In this document: piece after piece, positions 1 through 6,802 of the stretch
Layout of the letters: each line of letters begins with the position of its first letter
Numbering within the stretch: the first letter of the stretch is position 1
The notes under the pieces: model-generated
Databases searched by the model: none
The model's input: only the letters and a program-made list of their open reading frames with translations
Told to the model about the DNA's origin: nothing
Origin: a virus
DNA length: 22,350 nucleotides
Virus record (IMG/VR): IMGVR_UViG_3300032053_000580
Coordinates: 1-22,350 of that record
Direction: 5' to 3' (one strand)
Position numbers and translations under genes: made by a program

Positions 1-50
1 CGAGACGATCCCCCAGTACGTAGTGATGAGAGGATTGGCGAGGGGGAAAA

Positions 51-80
51 AAGGCGGTAAAAGGCGTTAAAAGGCGGAAT
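51..80. repeat. 10-bp-period direct repeat near left edge
   Basis: Three consecutive decamers, AAGGCGGTAA, AAGGCGTTAA and AAGGCGGAAT, are phased at one helical turn. No convincing gene covers positions 1-175. An 11-bp direct repeat, AATTGGCGCCG, also occurs at 108-118 and 205-215. This could be a protein-binding array, for example transposase sites near a phage end, but no terminal sequence or host junction can be recognised. Confidence 0.5.
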
Positions 81-175
81 AGAGGGGGGTAGGAGGCCAA
101 AGTCAGAAATTGGCGCCGTGCGCAAAAAACAGAGGGCGAAACCGCGTTATCGGGGGCACCAGGCGGGGGGCGCGC

Positions 176-201
176 AAAAAAACTGCGCGCTTTTTGCGCG
201 C
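176..201 (-). terminator. Rho-independent terminator of the leftward early operon
   Basis: Read on the minus strand, a GCGCGC stem (201-196), an AAAAA loop (195-191) and a second GCGCGC arm (190-185) are followed by AG and seven T residues (182-176). It begins immediately after the TAG stop (205-203) of the zinc-ribbon gene. The same bases also form a longer inverted repeat of GGGCGCGCAAAAA type, so some termination on the plus strand is possible. Confidence 0.8.
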
Positions 202-202
202 C

Positions 203-481
203 CTAATTGGCGCCGCGAGGGTACTGTAAAACCGACCGACAGCGGGGGCAATGTGAGGCGTAGTCGATCCAGTAACGGCCAGAGGCAACCGGCTCGTGGA
301 TCAACCAGGCGGTCGAGCCAGCCCATCCACAATGCCGGCACCAAATCGGCGCGTGATCGGTGCCTGGGCCGAAGCGCCAGCCAATCCCGGCCGAGTTGAG
401 CGCGACCCGACAAACGTCCTGGCCGACCATCAGCACCCAGGCCCACCACCAGCGGACCGCGGACCAAGCGAGAGAGATCAC
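203..481 (-). CDS. Small zinc-ribbon protein, last gene of the early operon
   Basis: This 92-residue protein has two CxxC pairs, Cys48/Cys51 (WCRHC) and Cys78/Cys81 (HCPRC), separated by 26 residues, which is the layout of a four-cysteine zinc ribbon. A Trp-rich segment (residues 6-15) precedes it. The GTG start overlaps the previous stop as GTGA and has GGAGG five bases upstream, so it is probably translationally coupled. The terminator follows the stop directly, which supports it as a real terminal gene. Small Cys4 proteins of this kind occur in Mu-like phages, but the specific role (DNA, RNA or protein binding) cannot be told. A different minus-strand frame over the same bases lacks the cysteine pattern and was not chosen. 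Confidence 0.72.
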   Translation of the reverse strand: MISLAWSAVRWWWAWVLMVGQDVCRVALNSAGIGWRFGPGTDHAPIWCRHCGWAGSTAWLIHEPVASGRYWIDYASHCPRCRSVLQYPRGAN

Positions 482-1038
482 CTAGTCCTCCCCGCCAACG
501 CTACGGGCTTGTCAATTCGGGAAGCCATCTCAGCGATCAGATCACGAAGCGTCAGCCCCTCACGCTCGACCAGGGCGGCCAGGTCGTCGCCGTCGCCGCG
601 CCGGACCAAGCCGAGGGTCAGTTGGGCGAGGGCGGCCGCGCTCGACCCGCCGCGCAAGAGCGCCGCCGTGAAGAATGCACACCGGCCCATCCGTTCCTGC
701 CGCCGGGCCTCGCGCCTGGCCGTCTCGGGGACCCACGGCCCCCAATAGTACCGATCGCCAGGCACGCCGATGATCTCGCGCCGCCGGTGGTGGACGCGGG
801 CATATGCAACGAGGAGGCGCAGGCTCCGAGAGTCGCGGACCCCCAGGGAGGCCACGAGCATGCCGGCCTTGACGCCATCCGGCCCGGCCACCTGGAGGCG
901 ATCACAGAGGCCCGTCACGAGGGCGTCCAGGGCAGGCCGGTCCAGGGGCAGGCCCCGTTCGCCGAGCGGGTCGCCGGCCGGCCTCGGCCGGTCCGGCCCG
1001 TAGTCCGCCGCGCGATCTGCCAGGCCGAGAGCGTCCAC
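478..1038 (-). CDS. Winged-helix phage regulatory protein
   Basis: This is a 186-residue protein. Residues about 36-100 look like a winged helix: an amphipathic helix, then a segment around VKAGMLVASLGVRDSRSLR typical of a recognition helix, then IIGVPGDRYYWG, which resembles the wing of phage wHTH proteins. The remainder is helical and ends in a leucine-rich segment (about 141-178). The GTG start lies one base after the previous TGA, with GGAGG five bases upstream. An upstream ATG at 1110 is in frame but would overlap the previous gene by 71 bases and lacks a comparable ribosome site. The position late in the early operon suggests control of transcription or of the switch to late genes. The family is not identified more closely. 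Confidence 0.68.
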   Translation of the reverse strand: MDALGLADRAADYGPDRPRPAGDPLGERGLPLDRPALDALVTGLCDRLQVAGPDGVKAGMLVASLGVRDSRSLRLLVAYARVHHRRREIIGVPGDRYYWGPWVPETARREARRQERMGRCAFFTAALLRGGSSAAALAQLTLGLVRRGDGDDLAALVEREGLTLRDLIAEMASRIDKPVALAGRTR

Positions 1039-1039
1039 G

Positions 1040-1549
1040 TCATCCTCCGTCGAGCGCGCGGACGCCCGCGCGCGTGATCCGCCACCGGGACGCCCTCGCC
1101 CGGCGTCCATTGTGTTCAACGAGGCCGCGCCTCCGCAGCAAGAGGAGTGCGCACGGCAAGCGGCGCTTTTCATCAGGCGTCGACCCGAGTTCCGCGACGG
1201 ACGCCCACTCTCCCCCGCGAGGCAAGAGGGCGAGCCGGGCCAGGCCGCTTCTCCCGGGCGGCGCGGGGCGATTGCCGGCCGGCGACGCCGCGGGCGGCGG
1301 CGCCGCCGGCGGCATCGCCTGCCCGCCGCCACGATCGGCGCGGGCCTGGGCGGCCAGGACGCCGGAGATCCGGTTGGCGACCGGACGCAAAGCCTGGATC
1401 AAAAGGTCGGTCGCGGCGATGTGGTGGTCGAGCGCCTCCCGGAGGTCAACCGCGTTTTCCCGCAGGCGGTAGATCGTGGCCAGGTGGACGCGGGGCAGTT
1501 CGTCGTCGCGGAGTCCGGCGAAGGCGGCAAGGGCGGGGGATGCGGTCAA
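1040..1549 (-). CDS. Early-operon protein with C-terminal winged-helix-like domain
   Basis: This 169-residue protein has a helical N-terminal part (residues 1-70, rich in Leu, Ala and Arg), a Pro/Ala-rich linker (about 76-100) and a C-terminal segment (103-169). The C-terminal segment reads as helix, helix, then a basic wing, around ALLLLRRRGLVEHNGRR and WRITRAGVRAL, which resembles winged-helix DNA-binding domains. The TTG start overlaps the previous stop as TTGA and has GGAGGG six bases upstream. The longer in-frame extension upstream is Arg/Pro-rich low-complexity sequence antisense to neighbouring coding frames and is rejected. The function is unknown; the domain and context suggest a DNA-binding regulator or accessory factor. 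Confidence 0.65.
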   Translation of the reverse strand: MTASPALAAFAGLRDDELPRVHLATIYRLRENAVDLREALDHHIAATDLLIQALRPVANRISGVLAAQARADRGGGQAMPPAAPPPAASPAGNRPAPPGRSGLARLALLPRGGEWASVAELGSTPDEKRRLPCALLLLRRRGLVEHNGRRARASRWRITRAGVRALDGG

Positions 1550-1767
1550 TGGACGCCCTCCCCGGCCAGGCCGGCGCCGGCATCCAGCCGGGCGAGGAAC
1601 GATCGGACGTGGTCCGAGGCCTCGACGGCGGCGTAGGCGCCGCCGCGAAGGCGGACGGCGGCGGCCCGCCGCGAGACCTCCATCAGGGCCTGGCCGTCCA
1701 TAGGCGACGGCCAACGGCCGCCGAATTGGACGGCGCGGCGTGCAGCATCAAAGGCGCAAGAGGGCAT
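1546..1767 (-). CDS. Small hypothetical protein
   Basis: This 73-residue protein has no recognisable family. It is mostly helical by inspection, basic in the middle (SRRAAAVRLRGG) and contains AYAAVEASDHVRSFLARLDA, which could be a short amphipathic helix. The ATG is preceded by AAGGA seven bases upstream. The stop overlaps the TTG of the next gene, so the two are probably coupled. Its upstream side is a 230-base gene-free stretch full of repeats that separates it from the methyltransferase. Confidence 0.55.
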   Translation of the reverse strand: MPSCAFDAARRAVQFGGRWPSPMDGQALMEVSRRAAAVRLRGGAYAAVEASDHVRSFLARLDAGAGLAGEGVH

Positions 1768-2000
1768 CGGCAAGTCCTTTCAGAAAGTGCCGGGCGGACG
1801 GCGGCTGGGGCGCGCGGCACGCGCAGGCGGCGGAGGGGGAGTCCGTCCCACCGCATGCCTTTCCAGCCGCCGCCCGCGCGGGCGGGGGAACCTTTCACCG
1901 CAAAACAAAAACGTTTCACCGCCGAGACCGCAGAGATCGCAGAGAAAAAGGCTGCCCGTTTGCGGCTTAGCAATCAAAAAGACTTCACCACAGAGAAGAA
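1768..2000. repeat. Intergenic repeat cluster downstream of the beta-class methyltransferase
   Basis: This gene-free stretch contains a perfect 16-bp palindrome (1870-1885, core CGCCCGCGCGGGCG). It also holds a 9-bp-period repeat of CGCAGAGA type (1914-1951, plus orientation), an isolated partial copy (1891-1912) and a GCGGCTTAGCAATC element (1962-1975) followed by another TTCACC-CAGAGA unit to 1996. Positions 1962-1996 match, inverted, positions 3511-3545 on the far side of the methyltransferase (32 of 35 bases). Confidence 0.8.
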
Positions 2001-3458
2001 TCATGCCTTGTTTTTCCCGGTCAGCAACGGCCCGCCGGTTATGGCGTCCTCGATGCGGCGGCAGGCGATGTCGAAATAGTCCGCGTCCTGCTCGATGCCG
2101 AGGAAGCGGAACCCCTCCCTGGCGCACGCCTTGCCGGTCGAGCCCGACCCCATGAACGGATCGAGGACCAGTCCGCCTGGCGGCGTGATGAGTCGGAAGA
2201 GCCAACGCATGAGGGTGGTCGGCTTGACGGTGGGATGGTGGTTGCGGGCCCAAATCTGTTCAGCATGTCGCGGTTTTCGTCCGCGCTCTTCTTCGTGCGC
2301 CCATCCGCCATCGCCGGACTTCAAGGCCCCCGCTGGTTTCAGGTCCAAGCCGTCCAGCCCCTCGTCCCTGTCCGCCTTACTGGCCTTCGCGCAATAGAAG
2401 AACCGGGCGGCGGAACCGGAGTCGCCGAGGCCGGGGTCGCGTTGCTCCCACTCGTGTCTCCCTTTGCCCCAAAGACCTCCATTGCGAAAAGGGCTGGTTG
2501 TCCGCCCTCCGCGACTCTTGCCGGTCTGCGGAAACAGCCCCACCACTTCCTCGCTCCCGTCGTGGCAGACGTTCGCGGGCCAACGACCCGCCTCCGCACG
2601 TTTCGTGTTTTCCTCTGCATACTTTCCGTAGTTCGCGTGCCTGTAACCGATCCCGGACTTGCCATCTTGTTGTTCTTGGCAAAGGCCAGATTCATATCGA
2701 GAACAGCATGTGTTTTTCTCGCCGGGTTGTATCCTGCACCCGTCCACGTTTAACCCGCCCGTGCCGTGTTTGAGGACGTTCGCGGCAACCATCCCATCGA
2801 GGGGTTTGCGGGCAAGGACAATCGACTCGTGCGCAGGTTTCAAGGCCATGCCCCAACCTTCCCACTGACGGGCGGCGTCGGTCGCGGGGGCGGTGACGAA
2901 CTCGCCTTTGTCGGGACCAGGCCCTCCGTAAATGCCGTTGTCCGTACCTATAGAGTCTTTTCTATTAGGAGAAAAGTTGGGGTTTTCCCCGATGACTTTC
3001 CGCTTCGCCCCTGCCGCCTTGTCAATCGCCTTCGATACATCCAGCGACTTTGGGAACCCCGACCCGTAGAGCCATTGAATCTGGTCCCGAATCTCGAACC
3101 CCGCGTCCTCGACGGCACAGGCCAGGCGGTGATAGGTCCGCGACCCGCCGAAGGCCAGCAAGTGCCCGCCGGGCTTGAGGACGCGGAAGGCTTCGACGGC
3201 CCAGGCGTAGTGCCATTCCTGCATCCCGGCCAGGTGCTTGCGGACCCTCTCGAAGGAAGGCTTGTTGCCGTCGGTGAACCCGCCGAGGTTGCCGGATTTC
3301 GGGCGGGCGAGTTTGTCCCACTCCTTGCCCATGAACTCAAGGCCATACGGCGGGTCCGTCACCACGGCGTCCACGCTGCCCGCCGGGAGTGTCGGCAAGA
3401 CCTCCAGGCAGTCGCCCAGGTAGAGCGTCGCCTCGCCGATGATGACGGGCGTCCTCAA
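2001..3458 (-). CDS. DNA methyltransferase, beta class (N6-adenine or N4-cytosine)
   Basis: This 485-residue S-adenosylmethionine-dependent DNA methyltransferase acts on an exocyclic amino group. The catalytic motif IV DPPY is at residues 35-38 ([11 protein letters not shown]), and the SAM-binding motif [11 protein letters not shown] is at 433-442, near the C-terminus. DPPY before FxGxG is the beta-class order. The long central region (about 200-400), with RWPANV and [11 protein letters not shown], is typical of phage-encoded members and should hold target recognition. DPPY favours adenine but does not exclude cytosine N4. The start is TTG, with GGAAAGG seven bases upstream; the stop of the GemA-like gene forms part of this ribosome site. 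No restriction endonuclease is adjacent, so it is probably an orphan enzyme for evading host restriction or for regulation. The gene is enclosed by inverted repeats. Confidence 0.9.
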   Translation of the reverse strand: MRTPVIIGEATLYLGDCLEVLPTLPAGSVDAVVTDPPYGLEFMGKEWDKLARPKSGNLGGFTDGNKPSFERVRKHLAGMQEWHYAWAVEAFRVLKPGGHLLAFGGSRTYHRLACAVEDAGFEIRDQIQWLYGSGFPKSLDVSKAIDKAAGAKRKVIGENPNFSPNRKDSIGTDNGIYGGPGPDKGEFVTAPATDAARQWEGWGMALKPAHESIVLARKPLDGMVAANVLKHGTGGLNVDGCRIQPGEKNTCCSRYESGLCQEQQDGKSGIGYRHANYGKYAEENTKRAEAGRWPANVCHDGSEEVVGLFPQTGKSRGGRTTSPFRNGGLWGKGRHEWEQRDPGLGDSGSAARFFYCAKASKADRDEGLDGLDLKPAGALKSGDGGWAHEEERGRKPRHAEQIWARNHHPTVKPTTLMRWLFRLITPPGGLVLDPFMGSGSTGKACAREGFRFLGIEQDADYFDIACRRIEDAITGGPLLTGKNKA

Positions 3459-3472
3459 AGTGAAGCCTTTCC

Positions 3473-4063
3473 TTAGAACGGAGATCCGTTTTTCTCCGCG
3501 TTCTCTGCGGTCTCTGCGGTGAACTCTTCTTGATTGCTAAGCCGCGAGCGGGAGTCTCTTTTCTTTGCGGTGAGGCCGTTATTCCGCGTTCCGCGTTCCG
3601 CATTCCGCGCGGCCATCGCCTTCATGGCCTCAAGGAGTTTCGACAAGGCCCAGGACGGCGCGTCGGCGACCCGGGCGAACCGGCCTTGCGTGCAATGGTC
3701 GGACGCGAGGAAGGCGTCCACGTCCTCGGCCGTCCAGCCGAGGCGCCGGGCCTCCCGCTCGATCCGCCAGGCGTACCGATCGGTCGCCGGCTCGCCTCCC
3801 GAATCGAGTTTCCGCGACTCGCCTGCCCAGTACCCCTCGGTGTTTCCCCGGAGCCGGCCGCCGGCCTGCAACTCGAAGAACGCCATCACGCGGCAGAACC
3901 CTTCCCGCGTCCAGCCGGGATCGGCGGCCGAGTGGCAGCCGCCGAGACTTCGCAAGGCGATCCGGTACCGCGCCTCGCCGGCGGCCGATCCGTCGAGGAT
4001 TTTGGCCTCGCGGGCGCCCGCGTGAAGGGCCTTTTTCTGGTTGTTTGTGAGGCGTTTAAGCAC
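3473..4063 (-). CDS. GemA-like (Mu gp16 family) early protein
   Basis: This 196-residue protein resembles the Mu gp16/GemA (DUF1018) family in its opening [18 protein letters not shown], where family members have a helix ending in K..LG. It also matches in a C-terminal helical segment (residues about 96-150, around [13 protein letters not shown]) like the family's QAS.VIEALK region. In Mu, GemA modulates host gene expression and DNA supercoiling. The call is by distant similarity plus position downstream of Gam. The GTG start has AAGG eight bases upstream; a TTG seven codons earlier is in frame but lacks a ribosome site. Residues 152-195 are translated repeat (NAERGTRN, then SRSRLSNQ, then ETAENAEKN), so the ancestral protein probably ended near residue 151. 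Confidence 0.6.
   Translation of the reverse strand: MLKRLTNNQKKALHAGAREAKILDGSAAGEARYRIALRSLGGCHSAADPGWTREGFCRVMAFFELQAGGRLRGNTEGYWAGESRKLDSGGEPATDRYAWRIEREARRLGWTAEDVDAFLASDHCTQGRFARVADAPSWALSKLLEAMKAMAARNAERGTRNNGLTAKKRDSRSRLSNQEEFTAETAENAEKNGSPF
3482..3609 (-). repeat. Composite repeat: 7-bp, GCGGCTTAGC and 9-bp units at the gemA-like/methyltransferase junction
   Basis: Read on the minus strand, a heptad array of GGAATGC type (3609-3582) is followed by GCTCGCGGCTTAGCAATC (about 3548-3531) and then a 9-bp-period CGCAGAGAA-type array (3523-3488). All of it is translated as the tail of the GemA-like protein. Positions 3545-3511 are the right arm of the 32/35 inverted repeat bracketing the methyltransferase. 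Confidence 0.85.
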
Positions 4064-4100
4064 GATTAAAACCTTACAACGCAACCACGAAATACAACAT

Positions 4101-4202
4101 TTAACGCAGAGGCGCAGAGGGCGATGAGATCGCCGAGAAAAACGCCTTTTCGTTTCAATCCCGCTCCATTTGTCCTCTGCATCCTCCGCGCCTCCGCGTT
4201 AA
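4101..4202. repeat. 102-bp element with TTAA-bounded terminal inverted repeats
   Basis: The element starts and ends with TTAA. Its left 20 bases (4101-4120) match the reverse complement of its right 20 bases (4202-4183) at 18 positions, with both arms reading TTAACGC-GAGGCGC-GAGG. The interior has no coding potential. It occupies the gap between the 104-residue gene and the GemA-like gene, just upstream of the latter's ribosome site. The arms are related to the 9-bp CGCAGAG repeats elsewhere in the window. It has the shape of a miniature inverted-repeat element, but no transposase for it is visible. Confidence 0.7.
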
Positions 4203-4214
4203 GGCCGTGGCCGT

Positions 4215-4529
4215 TCACCACGGCGGGCTTTTTAGCAGTCGCTCCTGCTCCTCGGGCGAGATCCGGACGCGGCCCCGCGCGACCGGTAGCGGTGCCCGGC
4301 GGACGCGGCAACCGGGCCAGATCTCCGCGATTGAAAGGCCGAGCGCCGAGAGCCGCTCGATCGCCGCCTGCCGGGCCTCCTCGGCCTGGCGCATGGCGAC
4401 CCAGTTCGAGGGCCGGCCGCGCGGCAGGTCGAGCATCTCGGCGGCCGGCCCGCGATCCGGCCACTCGGCGTCGGGCAGGTCCGCCCTGGCCAGGGCGAGG
4501 AGGCGGGCGATTTCGTCCTGAAGTTCCAT
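4215..4529 (-). CDS. Small hypothetical early protein
   Basis: This 104-residue protein of unknown function starts MELQDEIARLLALARADLPDAEWP. It contains a helical stretch, NWVAMRQAEEARQAAIERLSAL, followed by GLSIAEIWPG, which could be a helix-turn-helix-like pair. A basic region, RVRRAPLPVARGRVRIS, comes next. ATG is preferred; a TTG two codons upstream is also possible. The ribosome site is weak (GGAA) because the sequence before the start is AAGGTTC-type heptad repeat (about 4529-4550). It lies between a small unknown gene and the GemA-like gene, a region that in Mu carries variable early genes. Confidence 0.6.
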   Translation of the reverse strand: MELQDEIARLLALARADLPDAEWPDRGPAAEMLDLPRGRPSNWVAMRQAEEARQAAIERLSALGLSIAEIWPGCRVRRAPLPVARGRVRISPEEQERLLKSPPW

Positions 4530-4560
4530 GTTCAAGGTTCCATGCCTGCCACGGCGTAGC

Positions 4561-4767
4561 CTACAGGGCGTACTCCATCAGGCTTTTGAGTGCGTCGGCC
4601 GAGACGAAATTGTCGAACGACGAGACGCGGACGGTGGACCCTGGGACCTCGAAGCGGATGGCCAAAATTGTTGCGGTCCGGCGGGTCGCCGCCAGATACT
4701 TAAGTCGCCACTTCCCGCGCTTGCCCTTTTTCGCCATTACGGCCCAAATTTGTTGCTGATAACCCAT
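4561..4767 (-). CDS. Small basic hypothetical early protein
   Basis: This 68-residue protein has no recognised family. The N-terminal half is strongly basic (AKKGKRGKWRLKYLAATRRTATI), and the second half reads as beta strands then a helix (VRVSSFDNFVSADALKSLMEYAL). A strong ribosome site, AAGGAGG, sits about seven bases before the ATG. Upstream of that is a perfect 7-bp hairpin, CGGCGGC-TTT-GCCGCCG (4782-4798). It has no T run, so it is more likely an mRNA structure than a terminator. A small nucleic-acid-binding role is possible but unproven. Confidence 0.6.
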   Translation of the reverse strand: MGYQQQIWAVMAKKGKRGKWRLKYLAATRRTATILAIRFEVPGSTVRVSSFDNFVSADALKSLMEYAL

Positions 4768-5002
4768 CGTCTGCCTCCTTTCGGCGGCTTTGCCGCCGGG
4801 TTCAAGGTTCAGCGTTCGGCGTTCGCCGTTTGCCGACCCGAAAATGTGCCGCCCGCGCGGGAGCGAGAGTGCGAGAGCGCGCCCCGGGGGGATGGGCAGC
4901 GCAACCCGCGCGGGCGGGTGACTGTCGGTTTGGGATCGAGCATGTTAAGGGCCTTTGTCTGCTAAGCCGCAAGCGGCGCTTATGCCGCAAGCGGCGCGTT
5001 GT
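4768..5002 (-). repeat. Gene-free stretch packed with several repeat families
   Basis: No gene is supported here. Contents: a 7-bp-stem hairpin (4782-4798), heptad-like GTTCAAG/GTTCGGC repeats (4799-4831), two CCCGCGCGGG palindromes (4852-4861 and 4905-4914), and two copies of GCCGCTTGCGGC-type sequence ending in GCTTAGC (4961-5000, minus orientation). A short minus-strand reading frame here is made almost entirely of translated repeat and is not called. Confidence 0.7.
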
Positions 5003-5536
5003 TCACTCCGCACTCCGCGCTCCGTACTCCGCATTGCCGACGTCCCGCTCGTCCTTGAGGTCCACGTGGAACCGGTCCTTCTGGACGATCCGCGCGCCGA
5101 TGGCCGCCAGGACATCGGGCGGGTAGGTGACGAGGACCTCCTTGTTGACCGTTTCGCGGACGATCACGGCGTCCTGGAGGCGTCGCGCCCGAAGCGCCGC
5201 GATCACCGTCTCGGCGCGCCTAATGAGCCGGACGCTCGGCGGGTCGAGCCTCCACCCGATCCGGCCGTGCGAAAGGTCGAGCGAGCGGCGGCCCGGCGGG
5301 AACTCCTCGGGATGGGCCGTCGCCCAGGCCTCGAGCGCCTGGCGGATGCCGGCGGCCGACTCTTCGAGCGGCGCCACGCGGGCCGCTGCGTCCGCCCGTA
5401 TGCCGGCGATCTTTTTTTCCAGGTCCGCGCGCAACCGGACGGCGTCCGCCTCAACCTCCGCGAGGAGCCCAAGGGCGTAGTCGGCGGCGGCCAGGCACTC
5501 GATCTCGATGGGCGGCTTTACTTTTCGTTTCGCCAC
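5003..5536 (-). CDS. gam: Mu Gam-like host-nuclease inhibitor
   Basis: This 177-residue protein is Gam-like; the Mu protein binds DNA ends, protects them from exonucleases and is related to Ku. Features matching Gam are a long coiled coil (about residues 18-75, ALGLLAEVEADAVRLRADLEKKIAGIRADAAARVAPLEE), a central strand region with SHGRIGWRLDPPSV, and a C-terminal helix-strand part ending VLVTYPPDVLAAIG. The GTG start has AAGGAG six bases upstream; the in-frame extension before it is translated repeat. It follows the MuB gene as in Mu. The last about ten residues (NAEYGARSAE) are translated GGAGTGC-type heptads (5001-5037), so the C-terminus appears to have been extended by repeat insertion. 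Confidence 0.85.
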   Translation of the reverse strand: MAKRKVKPPIEIECLAAADYALGLLAEVEADAVRLRADLEKKIAGIRADAAARVAPLEESAAGIRQALEAWATAHPEEFPPGRRSLDLSHGRIGWRLDPPSVRLIRRAETVIAALRARRLQDAVIVRETVNKEVLVTYPPDVLAAIGARIVQKDRFHVDLKDERDVGNAEYGARSAE

Positions 5537-5550
5537 GTGAAACTCCTTAG

Positions 5551-5690
5551 AATTGCTAAGCCGCGAGCGGCGCACGTGCCGCAAGCGAAAATCCTTTTTC
5601 TCTGCGTTCTCCGCGATCTCTGCGGTGAATCGTTTTTGTTTTCACGCCGTTTTTCGTTCTTTCCAGTTTCCGGTTTCCGGTTTCCGGTTT
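5551..5690 (-). repeat. Composite repeat at the MuB/gam junction
   Basis: Read on the minus strand, there is a CCGGAAA-type heptad array (5690-5658), then a 9-bp-period CGCAGAGA-type array (about 5633-5593), then two GCGGC units ending GCTTAGCAATTC (5587-5551). The heptad array encodes the tail of the MuB-like protein. The GCTTAGC unit ends one base before the AAGGAG of gam. Confidence 0.85.
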
Positions 5691-6802
5691 GCAAAGACCC
5701 CCGCCGTCGGCTCGTACTGGCGGGTCTGGCCCACGAGGTCCGCGACCTCGTCGAGTTCCGCCACCGAGTAGGTCGGTTCAACGCCGAGGCGGACCGCCGT
5801 GTCGCGGCAGGTGTCGAGGCGATCCACGACGTTTCGCAGGCCGCCATCCCGGAGCCGCCATGCCCCGTCCTTCGACTCGATCACCAGACCGTAGAGATAG
5901 GTCCATGACGAGTCGGGCAGGCCGCCCTCGAATCCGCTCCGGCCGAGGACCGCCCGGCCGATCGCCTGGACGTCCGCCCGCGAGATCGCCGCCGGGCCAC
6001 GGCCCGAGACGGCCATGCGGTACTGGGCGCCGCATCGGGACCGGAGTTGCTCGGTCCCGCCGGGGATCCCCCGGGCGGAGTGGAGGGCTGATTCGAGGCG
6101 CCAGGTGTCGGCCAGGATGACGACGGCCCGGACTTCCGGGTCGTCATAGAGGCCCCTGAGGAGGTTCAAGGCCGACGGCTGGAGGGTCGTCGCCTCGTCT
6201 ACGATGATCACGAACGGCGGGTACCTGCCGCCCGAATAGAGGGCAGCCAGCCGGTCGCGGACCGCCCGGGTCTTTTCGTAGGTCGTCGCCCCGCGAGGCA
6301 GCGCTTTTTCGAGGCCGAGCCGGGCGACGAGTTCCGCGAGGAGCCCGAGTTTCGTCGTCACAAGTTCCCCCGTCGTCAAGTACAGCCGCCGGTCGGGCCG
6401 CTGGCGCGAGAACTCTCGAAGGGCGGCCGTCTTGCCCGAGCCGCTCGGCGTCACGACCAGGCCCATCTTGACCTGACATACCGCCAGGTCGCATACTGTG
6501 AGGATCCGCCGCGCGACGCTCGTCGCGGCGAACGGCACGTCTCCCGGCGACCGATGGCCTGCGTCTTCGAGCCAGGCGGCCAGGGCCTTGATGACCCGGC
6601 CGGCGTCGCCGGCGTACTTGCCCGAGACGACCTGGGAGAGGGTCGAACCGGATCGGCCGATGACGCGGCCGAGGGCTTCGAGGCTGATGCCGTCGGCGCG
6701 GCGGACCCGCTCGACCTCGGCCAGGACCTCGTCAGGCGTCCGGCGACGGACGGCGGGCGTGGGAATCGGCATCTGGCGATCAGGCGCTTGCGATTGGACC
6801 AT
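5642..6802 (-). CDS. MuB-like transposition target-DNA ATPase
   Basis: This 386-residue AAA+ ATPase in Mu-type transposition binds target DNA and activates the transposase. An N-terminal helix-turn-helix-like domain (about residues 22-80) contains ISLEALGRVIGRSGSTLSQ and VSGKY. Walker A is TPSGSGKT (118-125) and Walker B is FVIIVDEA (197-204). The C-terminal part is helical. ATG at 6802 is chosen because GGAG lies seven bases upstream; it overlaps the transposase end by 23 bases, implying coupling. A longer in-frame extension is Pro/Arg-rich and antisense-like. Residues from about 371 on (ANRKPETGNWKERKTA) come from the TTTCCGG heptad repeat, so the true ancestral end was a little earlier. 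Confidence 0.9.
   Translation of the reverse strand: MVQSQAPDRQMPIPTPAVRRRTPDEVLAEVERVRRADGISLEALGRVIGRSGSTLSQVVSGKYAGDAGRVIKALAAWLEDAGHRSPGDVPFAATSVARRILTVCDLAVCQVKMGLVVTPSGSGKTAALREFSRQRPDRRLYLTTGELVTTKLGLLAELVARLGLEKALPRGATTYEKTRAVRDRLAALYSGGRYPPFVIIVDEATTLQPSALNLLRGLYDDPEVRAVVILADTWRLESALHSARGIPGGTEQLRSRCGAQYRMAVSGRGPAAISRADVQAIGRAVLGRSGFEGGLPDSSWTYLYGLVIESKDGAWRLRDGGLRNVVDRLDTCRDTAVRLGVEPTYSVAELDEVADLVGQTRQYEPTAGVFANRKPETGNWKERKTA

Noticed and set aside
1914-1996. The tandem CAGAGA and GCTTAGC units as a CRISPR array
   Set aside because: Units are 7-10 bp and directly adjacent with no unique spacers of uniform length, and no cas gene is present.
2766-3476. Plus-strand frame of 236 codons over the methyltransferase
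   Set aside because: It is antisense to the DPPY methyltransferase and has no recognisable domain.
4802-4990. Short minus-strand frame (62 codons) between gam and the 68-residue gene
   Set aside because: It consists almost entirely of translated repeat and palindromes and has no convincing ribosome site.
4955-5908. Plus-strand frame of 317 codons over gam and MuB
   Set aside because: It is antisense to Gam and MuB, and its middle is translated repeat.
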